Part shown: one piece after another, positions 42,101 to 53,773 of the stretch
Position numbering within the stretch: position 1 is the stretch's first letter
Layout: every line of letters begins with the position of its first letter
NCBI GenBank assembly: GCA_964020975.1
Contig: OZ026619.1
Span: 92,285,911 to 92,349,910 of the forward strand
Length of the DNA: 64,000 nt
Direction: 5' to 3'
Source: Hermodice carunculata
Lineage: Eukaryota; Annelida; Polychaeta; Eunicida; Amphinomidae
The notes under the pieces: model-generated
The model's database searches: none
What the model saw: only the letters and a program-made list of their open reading frames with translations
What the model was told of the DNA's origin: nothing
Program-made: the position numbers and the translations under genes

Positions 42101-44099
42101 CGTCAAGCATGCGGTAGGCCAAACAGTAGCTCATCCAACAGGGCCGTGGCCAATGTATTCAACTCAGGTGCCGTGTCGCCGTGTGTCAATGCATCGGCAG
42201 AAATGTTATATCTGGGATTTCATGACGGATAACCAGAGAAGTTGTACCCAAGCGAGCACGCTGGCTCTGTCCCAAGCAGATGAGACAACCAGATGTTAGT
42301 TTGACCTGTTGAATGGTACAGAAATCTTGACTGAAATCTTTGTTCTATTTATGCGACCCTCTTGATGTTTGTCAATCTTCTGGCGTGTGTATTTTTTTTT
42401 TTTTATATATATCATATACCAAGTTATACTGTTCTGTCAAAATAGTCTACAATGGCCGCAGGTCCAGTAACTGTAAAACGCCACATCAAATGCTCTATAC
42501 CTTAAAGGTCAAGAATTTATGCCACTCATCACAGAAACATTTATGATGCCTGTATTCTGCCCTGCAGCAAGCCAAATGTTTCTTTCTATAGACCCTTTCC
42601 TAACCATTCCCCCACCAATTGATCAAAACTGTTGAGAATATCCTTAAAGTTTTCCACCTCAGTTTTTGATTGATTTTGACATGAAAGGAGAAGATTCTTC
42701 AATAAGAAAGTCGGGAGATGTAGAGAATATTCGTCCTCGATCAGCGACACCCCTTCAACTGGGGCCCGCTTTCACTTGTGCGTTTGAAGCGCTGAGCGAG
42801 AGTCACCTTGTTGACTCAGCCCTCATATCCTCAGAAAAATGAGACTGTTTATCTACATGGCTAAGCGAAATAGAACTTTCATACAACTGCTTGTAAAATC
42901 TGTTCCATTTCTGCACCAGCAATATATTGCACTATTCACGCAATATCATCCACGACACTGGGCAATTTTGGGGCCACAAATGGTCATGTGGTAACTTTTT
43001 AAGAGGGAAAAAAGGGGAAAAGCTACAAGCGGTAACATCGGCGTTTTCTTCCTGAGGGTTACAGTTTTTCTAATCGATTATAATTGAGACTGCCCCAGTT
43101 ACCTGGATGCACAGGATAACAGATTTAGGTGAGTCCACATTCCGCAAGTTGCGATTTTGTATTTACAATAGGAATTATTTCTCTAATGCACACATATTTT
43201 ATATTTCCAACAGCCTTCCAAAGACCTCTTGTGTCTGCTGACTTGATGGTGATAGACCTGTAATTGACCGTTCCCTCTACGTGCGTGCCTCTGGCGTGCT
43301 GTAAACACTATATAAAGTTAGAAATTTGATGAATCACGTCATTTAAAAAAAACATACCGTAAGTTTTTATTAAGACTCACACACTTTAAATTATTGGGGT
43401 TTTTTTCAGATATTTGGATAGCCAAGGAAGGCATGTAATAATTTAGCGGGATCATGCCAATAGGCAATTTTTGGAACTATTGTGAACGACGTCTGTTGAT
43501 GAGGGTCCACCTATCAGCATGCTTGCCCTTCCAGTAAATCCAGAGGAGAGTGTTAATAAATAGACACTAAAACAATTAAAAAGGAAGACATCCATTACGT
43601 GAATATATGGCACTGATCAGTGTGGATTTGCTAACGTCATGTATACGTCAAAAATACATCATACTTAAAGAAAATAATACGGGGGGAGGGTTCCTGAGGT
43701 AAGTGATAGCAGAATTTACTCGCAGATATACAACAAAGCATTCCACAGGCGAGACATAAAACACACCAAATTATTAAGAGTATTTCTTGCACCCTGGAAA
43801 TTCTGAACTGCCTACTGGCTCATTTTATTTTTTATGACCTCTGAGGAATTTAGTTTTTAAGTGGAAGGGGTTTCTGTATTTTTTAGAGCGCTTCTTGCTA
43901 ATTTGTTTATTTTGCACTTTTATCACGTATTGACTTATAATTGCAACATATTATTGTTTTGATTAAATTCATAGGCGATGACTACATAAATCAAATTGGG
44001 CACACCGCAAAAACACGTATGCGCCAATTGCACCCCTAGCTTACTTATATAAAAACAGTTCACCTAAAAAAAGCATGTCGAATGTAAATATATGCCATG
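36073..44099. other. No gene recognised
   Basis: Intron sequence. Open frames such as 40398-40721 (107 codons) and 41438-41809 minus (123 codons) resemble no known family, and are within chance length for 64 kb of AT-rich DNA. Poly-T at 41056-41071 and a TA/TG/CGTG microsatellite at 39058-39151 are the only repeats noted. Confidence 0.45.
39058..39151. repeat. TA/TG/CGTG compound microsatellite
   Basis: TATA-rich start, then (TG)n, CGTGCGTG units and TG again. Confidence 0.93.
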
Positions 44100-44100
44100 A

Positions 44101-44330
44101 AAGGTAGCCCAGCAGTTAAAACCATGTGCTTGCAATTGGATCACCATGAAACACTATCAAATATGGACCCAGCCACCCAGAACAAAATACCCACCTTGCC
44201 TGACTGAAGTTTCCATTATAAGGTCAAGCATTTTATGTGGTGATTAGTGCATTGGACTCTTGCTAGCGAGCTGCAATTGGCAGAGGTCTAAGGTTCAAAT
44301 CCCGGTAGGGATACCAAGAGCATAATAGTT
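44101..44330 (+). repeat. Possible tRNA-derived SINE heads
   Basis: At 44237-44316 the sequence looks like a decayed tRNA: TGGTGATTAGTGCATTGG resembles an A box and D arm, then CTCTTGCTAGCGAG as an anticodon-like stem, a long variable stretch, and an exact B-box match GGTTCAAATCC at 44291-44301 followed by CGG. A second, weaker A-box-like stretch, GGTAGCCCAGCAGTTAAAAC, lies at about 44104-44123. No acceptor-stem pairing is seen, so it is not an intact tRNA gene. A SINE or tRNA relic is the likeliest reading. Confidence 0.4.
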
Positions 44331-45639
44331 TCTGAACTCCGGTACACAACATATCTTCTCTGTGTATGATAATTTCTGCCTATGCAGTCGACAGAACAAC
44401 ACTGATTCGGACTGGTTTTGTTTAAATTACCTCAGGTGTCCACTAATCACTGGTTACCCTCTTACACGGCCATGGCTATGGGTCAGCGTAGGTGCAGCCT
44501 TCAATTTGGCCATATTTCTATGCCAAGAGAATCATGGTGCTGGTATTGTTCAAGTGATTGTCCGGACCCTTTTATATTTGTGCTGGCTATTCACTCTTGT
44601 CGCCTCAGTTCATTTTGTCTCCGAACAAAGCTAGCATTGGTCAAATCATACGGGGCTAATATCAAAGCCGTTCTTTGCACATTAAAGACATTTGCGTACT
44701 TTGAAATATGGAATTGGTTCACATGCTCTTTTGTTATGCCCTCCAATGTATGGTCCTAAGTGCAGGTATATTTGGGATGATAATGGTTACAAATGTAAGT
44801 TGCAAACACGGGTTCATGCTTGATGGTCCCTATTCTGACCTGTAACTATCTTCTTACGCCTTCTTATGTAACCTTCAATGTAACCAGTGAGGGAAACTGG
44901 GCCTCTAATGCTTGGGTGGCACGCTTCTTTGCGTTACACAAGATTCTCATGCCAGTGACAACACAGAATGGAGACTGTAAGGACTCGCTGTTGACGGCCA
45001 AGGGACGCCTTTGATATTGATTCCGAATCTTTCAGACAGGTGTGAAATGAGAAATGCAGGGATCATGACAACTTATTTCGACCTATTTGTATTATATGAC
45101 CATATTTATCTCAAACTACACTCTGGTGCTGACGATATTTCGCTGACACAAAACAACCATTCTAAACCTTCAACCAACCTACGAAAATGAAATAATATTT
45201 TGACTTGTCATTATGCGGAATCTTACCACTGCCCTTCAGGTTGAAATACAACGGACACGGAGTCAATTTCAAGCAGCGAAACACATTACTATACATGTAT
45301 CTTTTTACTCTACAGTGTCTCAGCAAATAAACTTTTTATGTTACTGACAGAATTGGCCCCCCAAAAGAATGCATAAAAAATTACTGTCTGTAATTGTGCA
45401 ATGAGGTCGTCAAAATAGCACGGCACAATTCTGAAGAGTTGCAAAGGCAGTTCATTGCTAATTTATCCCATGCAAGAAATGCGTTTGAGTTCATAACACC
45501 AATATATTTAATTAATAAGGAGATATAGAACATCATGTTAAAGCAATCTATACCTGAAAATTATTTCAGTTTAATATAAAACTGTCAGCATCATGAGTGA
45601 TGACGGGCTTACACTGCAAAAAGTTTTCTAATGCTATAA

Positions 45640-45816
45640 TATATATATAATATGTATGTATGTATTTATGTGTGTGTGCGTGCGTGCGCGCGTGCGTGCG
45701 TGCATGTGTGTGTGTGTGTATGTGTGTGCGTGTGCGGTTCTGGTGCAGAATTAGAAAGAACGTCAGGTTTCGGTACATAAAAGATCCTTCCTCTGAGTCT
45801 ATCAACAATGATTGTG

Positions 45817-45855
<39 letters not shown>
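45640..45855. repeat. AT / TGTA / TG-CG microsatellites
   Basis: TATG and TG/CGTG repeats at about 45640-45733, and (AT)n at about 45818-45855. Confidence 0.92.
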
Positions 45856-45856
<1 letters not shown>

Positions 45857-47104
45857 CTTAAACATAATTATGTGTGTGTGTCTGTGTCCAAACAGGTTTT
45901 TATTAAACTTTTCATTATTATCTGAGGTTAGATTACATTTTGTCTGAATAAAATTACATGTCTGCAGAGTCAAAGCTTCGACAAGAAAGATGTAAAATAC
46001 AATCAAATATATGGTCATCAGTTTTTGGAGGGCAGAGTTTGGCTCACAGTTGCAACGGATTGTAACAAGAAGGATACTATTCCCGACCGAAATATTCGAA
46101 AGGTAAATTGCTGTCAAATCTAATAAACGTCCTATATAAAACAGCAAAAATGCCACACAATGATTCGGTTTGTTTGCAAGTGAGTCGCTGGTCTGTTATA
46201 TATAACATCTTCTGTTGTCTGGCTGTAGAATATGAACAGTTCAGAGGCGAAATACAAGCAATGATGATAATAAGGTGCTTAACAGCCTCCCTCTAGTCAT
46301 ATTCCACTTAAGTGCCTAACTGCATCAAATTATTTCAAATTACTCCCAAATTGTAACAAGAAAACTTGTTTGTTTCAGTCATGAATTGCAGCATTTAGTC
46401 TGACACACAGGTTTGTCTCATGTCTCGTAAGTCAGAAATGCGCTCCAAAGATTAAATTGCTGACGGCGCATCTCAAGGCTGTCCTCATATCTGTCACTTT
46501 GATCAATATGGCTCAAATTATCCATAAATCAGGATACTTTAAGCAACTTGGGCCAAGAAATACTTCTTGTGCTTCGGGTTACGTCTATGGGAACCGGTCC
46601 AATTTCTCGAATATTCATTTTAGTTTTCCTTTTTCTTTGTAAAATGGTGACAATGATGTATTAGATTGATCCAAAACATAGGAACAAATCCAAGAATGCA
46701 TCCAAGAATGTAGACCTCTCTTTATGTTTGGCCATGATAAATTCCTGAGCAGTATTGCCTCTGCTTTGAGCAAAATAGATTAATTCCGAATTGTCATTTA
46801 AGATATATCTCATAGTGTTTCTCGCACAAAACTTTTAAAGCAATAGATTATTGAAGGCTTTCTCCAAAAGTCAAAATAGTGATTACAGGTCGGATCATTG
46901 AATAAAGAATTTCAATGAAAATTGAAGCGGGTGTCATGAACTGCTTTTTAAATCTAAATCTTCATTGCCCAAGGTGATGTTAATCAAACAACAGCATTTT
47001 GGTTTTGTTTCTCTGATCTTTGCACCGTAAACATGTCTCACTCTTTGCATTTATTGTTCAGCTTTGATGATTATCATTCTTGGCTTAAAACTTTGTAAGC
47101 TATG

Positions 47105-47165
47105 TTAGAGACTGAGTAAATAGCTTTCGTTGGCGCAATTTCCATGCGAAAGGCCCGAGTTTGTT
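47105..47165. mobile_element. TTAA-type MITE, half hairpin remnant
   Basis: The motif ACTGAGTAAATAGCTTTCG, followed by TTGGCGC, resembles the left inner arm of the family. The right arm is lost. Confidence 0.3.
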
Positions 47166-47464
47166 GCCTGCTAAACGGACCTTACTTCTATTGTTCCCAA
47201 TTTACTCCGCGAACCCATCAGACTGGGTAGCAGAAGGCCTGTTTCGCAGATCACCAAAGTCCTTATCATGTCTGGAACTGCTGGGATGCTGGTGCTTGAG
47301 GGAAAGATTTTTTCGAATGAGAAATTTGAATGTGGCATCACCATACAAGTTGAGATTAGCACAAGTTGCGTTGTGATTAGCACCAAAATAGCTCAACTGC
47401 ACAATGATTGTTGGCAAATTGCAGACACAAAAACCTCAAGAACTGCATATATGTGAGTGCAGAT

Positions 47465-47467
<3 letters not shown>

Positions 47468-47560
<93 letters not shown>

Positions 47561-47594
47561 GCAGATATACTCTCTCTCTCTCTCTCTCTCTCTC
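47468..47594. repeat. (CT)n microsatellite in two blocks
   Basis: CT runs at 47468-47557 and 47570-47594. Each is preceded by the same GCAGATATACTC word, which suggests a slippage or duplication event. Confidence 0.95.
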
Positions 47595-48385
47595 TTTATA
47601 TATACATATATATATATAATGCAAGGACAGATCTAGGCCTTCCAAATTTGTAGCAAAGTTGGGAAATAAAGCAGAAATCACTGCAGAATTCGACCTGACT
47701 CGAATATATTTCATGTTAAAACAAATAGCTACAAATTTCTTTGGCAAAATGAATGAGACATTAGCATTTCGGTAATTGGCTAATGACACCAGCAGTCCCT
47801 GTACATATAAAAACATACATGCATATGCCTTTGTGTGGGTCGTTCACTTTTCGATTTATCCATCGACCTCCCATTTACAGCAGTGCGAGAAAAATCATTT
47901 GTATCTCGAAGAGCTAAGAAAATCATGAAGTTTAATTCGTCATGTAGGTCTCGTAATAGATCATCTAGGGTTGTAAGACACGAATACTGACTTACCATAT
48001 GAAAAGTTATCAGTTCCATTACCCTATTGTGTCAATGAGAATAAACCTGACCATCTGCGGTTATCTTTACACACCCAATGCATTGGTATTGATTGTTTGA
48101 TTTGTTATAAATGAAGCATGTCAGACCCATGGTGCTTTAGAGACCATATTTGTCGGTTTGAGCCTTTAGGATCCCTTTTATCGGGAGTCAATATTACTTT
48201 TTCCTATGTCAGAAGTGTGCAAGGACACAACTTTAATTTGAATAAAATCATGTGCGCAATTGAAAACAAATTTTGACATGCCCTTTCCAAATTGTTTTGT
48301 ACATGCTGTAACTTTGTTAAATATAGAAGCTGACGAGTATTATATTTCAACATGTATTAAACATCAAACATCACTTGGGTATACA

Positions 48386-48386
48386 C

Positions 48387-48450
<64 letters not shown>
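48386..48450. repeat. (AT)n(AG)n microsatellite
   Basis: AT units to 48410, then 20 AG units to 48450, then short ACAG. Confidence 0.95.
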
Positions 48451-48461
<11 letters not shown>

Positions 48462-49181
48462 AACAGAGCATCATCATAAAAAAAGGTGTTTATTGGTGTT
48501 TATTGGCTGTTGTCCATACACTGTTTTATTCCAAAAAAGCAGTTCTATCATCACGGCAGTTATCAACATGACCTGAAGAAAGTGTCCGTGTTCTTATTAA
48601 CATCATAACCCAGTAAGTTCTAATTATATATTGTATAAATGGGACAGCAATCCCATTGCGAAATATGTCATGCCTACGGGTCTCAATTCTGTATGAAAGA
48701 CAGACAAACAGTCTGCGGACAACAGAGGGCAAAAGAGGGCATGGCCTCAAGGAAGAGAACATGAAAGCCGGCGGCCAATGAAGGCTTCTTGTGCCCATTT
48801 TTTCCCCCTGGGTTACCTCAGCTTCCTGACCGCTAATGTCCAACGTCTCAACGGTACAAGGATACAGTTACACATACTTGGCCTAAATTTTAACAGAAGC
48901 AACCTGAATACATCTCAAAAGCTGATTAAAACAACACCGTGTCCAGAGAGGTGGGGCAGATGACCAGCTACACCTTCCGCTACCGTAAATTAATTTAATT
49001 GCGCTGTATCTTTATTTTTGCTTTATTCGTTGATCGCACCAAACCGTGAAAATAAACGCAACGAAATGGAACTTTAGCATAGGTTTAAGGGGAAATATAT
49101 ATATACAATGGTGAATTAAAACTTCCGTTAAATGCTTGAAATACAACACCGTAAACACTCATACACGCGAAAATAAGCATA

Positions 49182-49418
49182 TTAACTCTTTCGGTGCCAA
49201 TCACGTCCTAAGTAGATCTACTAAAGTCAAACTAGTCTGAATTATCATTAGGATCTCAGATTCGTATTCCTCGTAAAAAGACCTTTCATTCAAGCACCAG
49301 CATGCCTATAGTTCCAGAGAAAATATCCCAAGTCATCAGCTTTTCTCTGCACGCATTAGGCGCATTGCGCCCAGAAAAGCTGTTGATTCAGTCCAAAATT
49401 TGGCACTTAAAGAGTTAA
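49182..49418. mobile_element. TTAA-type MITE, copy 8
   Basis: 237 bp bounded by TTAACTCTTTCGGTGCC (49182-49198) and TTGGCACTTAAAGAGTTAA (ends 49418). The 17-bp ends match at 15. The inner hairpin, GTCATCAGCTTTTCT (49332-49346) against 49373-49387, pairs at 13 of 15. Both TTAA targets are intact. Confidence 0.85.
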
Positions 49419-49489
49419 CAGTATTTTGTAATGTTTGTCCGCATAAGGCCTCATTGTACCATCGTTTTCAACCATGAAAAGAGGAAACT

Positions 49490-49636
49490 TTTTTTTCATA
49501 TTCATAAAGAAATGTTTGTTTTTTTTGTATTTTTTTGGGGGGGTGGTTTTGGGGGTTTTTTGTGTGGGTTTTTTTTTTTTTTGTTTTGTTTTGTTTTGTT
49601 TTTCTTTGCTTTTCTTTTCTTTTCTTTTCTTTTTTA
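49490..49636. repeat. T/G-rich low-complexity block
   Basis: T runs, a G7 run, GTTTT and CTTTT repeats. Confidence 0.9.
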
Positions 49637-50035
49637 AATAAAACCTTACATTTTAAATGGAACATAAAGCCCACTGAAGAAAGCTGTTGACTATATGTAC
49701 AATTTAACAATGACGAAGTTAGTGAACCTATAATCTCAATACAAAATAGCATCGGAAACGACGAGAACATTTTTTTTTCAGAGTGTTTGGAGAACAGCCT
49801 GTATCCAAAACAAATTGACATCACCCGTTTTCCTTAAGCAAACCTGAATACAGAACTCCAATGTTTGGTTACAGGTGAAACCACCTTAAGTGTGTCTTGC
49901 AATAGGCAAGTCGTTAACCCCTTTAATGCAAACTTCATATGAATGATCTTTGCTAGGCCCGAGCAAACTTGACTAGCAAAGCTATTTGTGGACAATTAAT
50001 AGAGGTTTGCGATTCACAGAGGCCACACCTGTGGC

Positions 50036-50052
50036 GGGGGGGGGGGGGGGGG
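50036..50052. repeat. G17 homopolymer
   Basis: 17 consecutive G. Confidence 0.95.
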
Positions 50053-50657
50053 CGACAGCGAGCTTTGCATTTGAAGCGGTTGTTAAATATATTGCCATTT
50101 CTGTTTAAAGAGGGTCAACACACAACGATATGGTGGTGTTCCAACTGAGGTCACCGGCAGTAGCATGCTGACCCAAGGTTGGGAAGAACAGCAAGGTATG
50201 AAGCTATCTAAGGTGCCCCTGGGTCGCCGCCTCATGCATCCTAAACTTGGCGCCCAGCGATGTGGTCTTGTTTTAGCCTGGGAGTTGCGCGTTTGATGAC
50301 AGAACTTTGCTTTAGGGCAAACACGAGACAAACCAAGCACGAATCCTGGTTACCTTGGCATCTTCCAGGCAGAATTAAACAGGTATCGCCAGGAACCATT
50401 GAGGTTTACATAATAGTTGACACCAAAGGTATTGGAGAGGGGAACATCCCCTATCTTCGGTGCTAAGATGGAACGAGTAGAAATTGAGCCTAATTACATG
50501 GCCAGATAAATGGAAATTTTCAAAAATGAAGAATTTTGAAATTGGACTAAGCATACAGAGGGTTATCTGAGAGTGCTCTATACAAATTTAATTTTAAGCT
50601 CACCGTACATTTCTGATTGCTGTTTTGACGAAAGTCATAATAATAAAAGTAGTGCTA

Positions 50658-50812
50658 TTTGTTTGTTTGTTTGTTTGTTTGTTTGTTTGTTTGTTTGTTT
50701 GTTTGTCTGTCTGTCTGTCTGTTTGTTTGCTTGTTTTCTCGCTTACTTGTTTGTTCGTTTGTTTGTCAGTTGGTATACTGACTGACTAACTAATTGATTG
50801 ATTGATTGATCG
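50658..50812. repeat. TTTG / CTGT / GATT microsatellite
   Basis: TTTG units to 50704, CTGT units to 50720, mixed GTTT to about 50767, and a short GATT run at 50793-50808. Confidence 0.93.
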
Positions 50813-51122
50813 ACTGATTCCATTTGTGTTTTAGCACGGAAGCTCATTCGGTTGAAAACTTATTCCACAAGGGCTTTTTATGTTTTTGTAATGGCAACAT
50901 AATTGCTTCTTACAATATCAACCAGATACGCGATAAGACGTTACATACATTTACTTTGTACTGTTACGTTAATCAGTTGATTTGCCTACATATACTACAG
51001 ATTAAATATCAGCTAAATTCCACTAAACGCGTCTCTACTTGGGACATATCAGTGGAACATTTTTGCTGGGCTGCAGGGAAGAGCAACCTTCAACTGACTG
51101 GGTTACCCAGAATAAATATGTC

Positions 51123-51320
<198 letters not shown>

Positions 51321-51436
51321 AACCACGCTGTTCTTATGGCTCATGTGAATATAATCTAAAACGCATTAATGTGAGAATGTGCTAAAATGTAACCAAAGGT
51401 TCTTGGCCCTTCAAGATCTGCTGCAACACGGTTGGT

Positions 51437-51666
51437 ATAACCCTTCCACCCTCACACCGGCAAAAACAGGCTGGTGGTAAAATGTCGTCTGCTTCAGTGT
51501 TTTCAACTGATTTCAACAGTACTGAAAAGAAATTTGACCGATGAGACCTATCAAGATCACATGCCCTAGGTCAACAGCTTTCCTTGGCTTGGGTTGGGCA
51601 CTGAGCGCCGAACCCATGCCATGGAAAGTTGTTGACTCAGTCTTAATTCAAGCGGGAAAGGGATAA
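51437..51666. mobile_element. TTAA-type MITE, copy 9
   Basis: 230 bp with ends ATAACCCTTCC and GGGAAAGGGATAA, TTAA-like targets each changed to ATAA. The inner hairpin GTCAACAGCTTTCC (51570-51583) pairs with 51623-51636 at 13 of 14, the odd one a G-T pair. Confidence 0.72.
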
Positions 51667-53657
51667 ATGATCAGATACATAGCATTTAAACCAGACACTT
51701 ATTACCCACTTGATAATTCACAAAATATGAAATGCTAACAGCACTTGGTAAAAGAAGACTACTGCCACGTAAAACGCAACCCTTTATCTGCGACTCTTAA
51801 CCTGTCAACGATTTGTAACCCGGAACGACTACCTGCAATTAGGTAGTCAACATGGGTGTAAGTTTGCTTGTTTTGCTGACAATTCGAGTGTGTGCAGATT
51901 CAAGGTGATACACAAGTCCCAGGCGCATCTTATACTCTATTCTGCAAGATACCTGCAGTTCTTTTAAACATAAGGACGGATGAATGAGCATTTTGCGATA
52001 GATTTCATTTTATGAATAGGATGTTTCTGAGCATGACCCAGGCGGTGACCCGCTCGATGGATATGACATAGTGTGCGCCGTCTCCTATTGAAACACATAA
52101 CACCTCGTCTCTCAAACACATTGCATCCATCCATAACTCATCTTTAACACCTGGTAGATGGCATTCATACCAAATCTTTTCAATGCAGACGGTATTAAAA
52201 ACCTAAAGTAAGACAACTTTATCTACCTGTAAGAAAATCAAGCACTAGTAAGCAGAGCATCAGGGTATAATTACTTTGCCTCGCTGTCCTCTCAGGGTTC
52301 CATTTTTTTTTCTGTCAGTCCCTTGAGAACTGGTATGCTTCTGTGGAACTTTGACGCCTTTTCTTTTCCTTGTTTTACCTCACAGTCATGGTTTTGCACC
52401 ATTTACTTTACGCTTCGACACAACTCTACAGTCAACAAGGATAGGGGGAAATGTAAATCTGATTTGCCCATTGATAGCACTGGATATATCCTTAATAAGC
52501 TTCTTTCCAAAGCCACAGGCCTACAGCGGCAAGGGATGGTTAAACAAATAACTATATTTCCTTAAAGTAAGCTATGCACTTGAACACGTTGGACAGACCA
52601 GAAAAAGCCACGGCAAAGTATAATCCTAAGATTTATACCAGTGCACAAGCTAACAGAGAGAGTGATCTAATGTCAAACGTCCAGGGACGATGAACTAAAT
52701 CCGATTGGATTGAGTTACTTGACGCATACAATAGTTTCTGAAAGGAGTCTGTGCTCCAACCAAATACTGGTTTCAATGTCTTTTCCGCGTTTGCAGTCTC
52801 TTTCTTCCCAGTGCAGATTTTTTTTGAAACATCATTGACTTAATAGAGAAAGTACTACAAGCTGTTAGTAAGTTGCGAGACATCAGCGATGAGGATTATG
52901 AATATCTGCCTGCTCTCGGCGAGATAGTGCAATGGGCTGGCTATACGCTCACCCACCTATTCCCAACAAACAATGGACAAGGTGAAATGGCGGCAGTAAT
53001 GTGATCAGCAGCGGGGTTCTTGTGCGATACCTGCAGGCGGCCTTGCTGCCTGGATCCCAGAACCGTCATAAGCAACAATGACAGAGAACAAGAAAAGAGA
53101 CAGTGTGTGGACGACCTTCACGTCGTGGTGACCCAGTCGTTCAAATGGAGGCTAGTTGAACCACCCTGGACTGACAGTCCGGGCACTCTACAATCTGCTT
53201 TTAGGCCACATTGATAAACCTTCTGTTTTTTTCCTCAGTTAAAAACATTGCACACTGTATTAAGATTTTTTTCACGTAATGACGTCAGTATTCCAAAGGG
53301 GAAAAATTTGCAAAAGTATGTATTTTTCAGGCTGCCGTATTAGTTAAAGTGCTGAAAATTGCGTATAAAACCTCCAGCGTAACTACTCAATGTATACACC
53401 AAAACCAACATAAATTTGTACATGCATGTACGCACAAATGTACACATCCCCTGTGGGTTCCAAAAAAAAAAGAGTAATGTGACCCTCCATTTCAGACCAT
53501 CAATCAACAGTTCCTATGCATTAGCTTATAAAAAGTATTCGATAGTTTGGTTTTCCATATAAAAATAAATACAACATCCTCTACAAAGCACAAAGTCATC
53601 AGTGTATGCACACGTATCATGTTTAGGGAAATTTGAGCGTGGAGAGTGATACAGTAC
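51667..53657. other. No gene supported; one coding-like stretch
   Basis: Mostly unremarkable intron. A plus-strand frame at 52828-53217 reads like protein but has no start, is preceded by a stop and contains one internal stop. It is described among the findings. Confidence 0.4.
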
Positions 53658-53773
53658 CTTGTAATGCTCCAAGGAATCAATAGCCCTGGTATATCCTTCC
53701 TCGCTGTACACACATAGGGCTGATAACAGTTCAAACACTTGCTTCTTGACCATAACATTGTCGGTATCCAAAG
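53658..53773 (-). CDS. INF2: INF2-like formin, second visible DID exon
   Basis: This 116-bp exon completes the split Ala codon of the upstream exon and then encodes 38 residues. The order is [20 protein letters not shown], then [18 protein letters not shown]. Human INF2, recalled from memory, reads [20 protein letters not shown] followed by CIYSPEGHVLTLDALDHYK, so this is among the strongest matches in the window. It forms armadillo-repeat helices of the diaphanous inhibitory domain, which binds the C-terminal autoregulatory region. The acceptor is a T-rich tract ending GCAG at 53774-53777. The donor is AAG|GTACTG at 53657-53656, and the exon ends in phase 0. The 2,510-bp intron to the previous exon holds no recognisable element. 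Confidence 0.95.

Noticed and set aside
48526-48843. 105-codon minus-strand open frame
   Set aside because: It is on the formin strand but falls inside the giant intron, where the protein alignment leaves no gap for an exon. No homology recognised.
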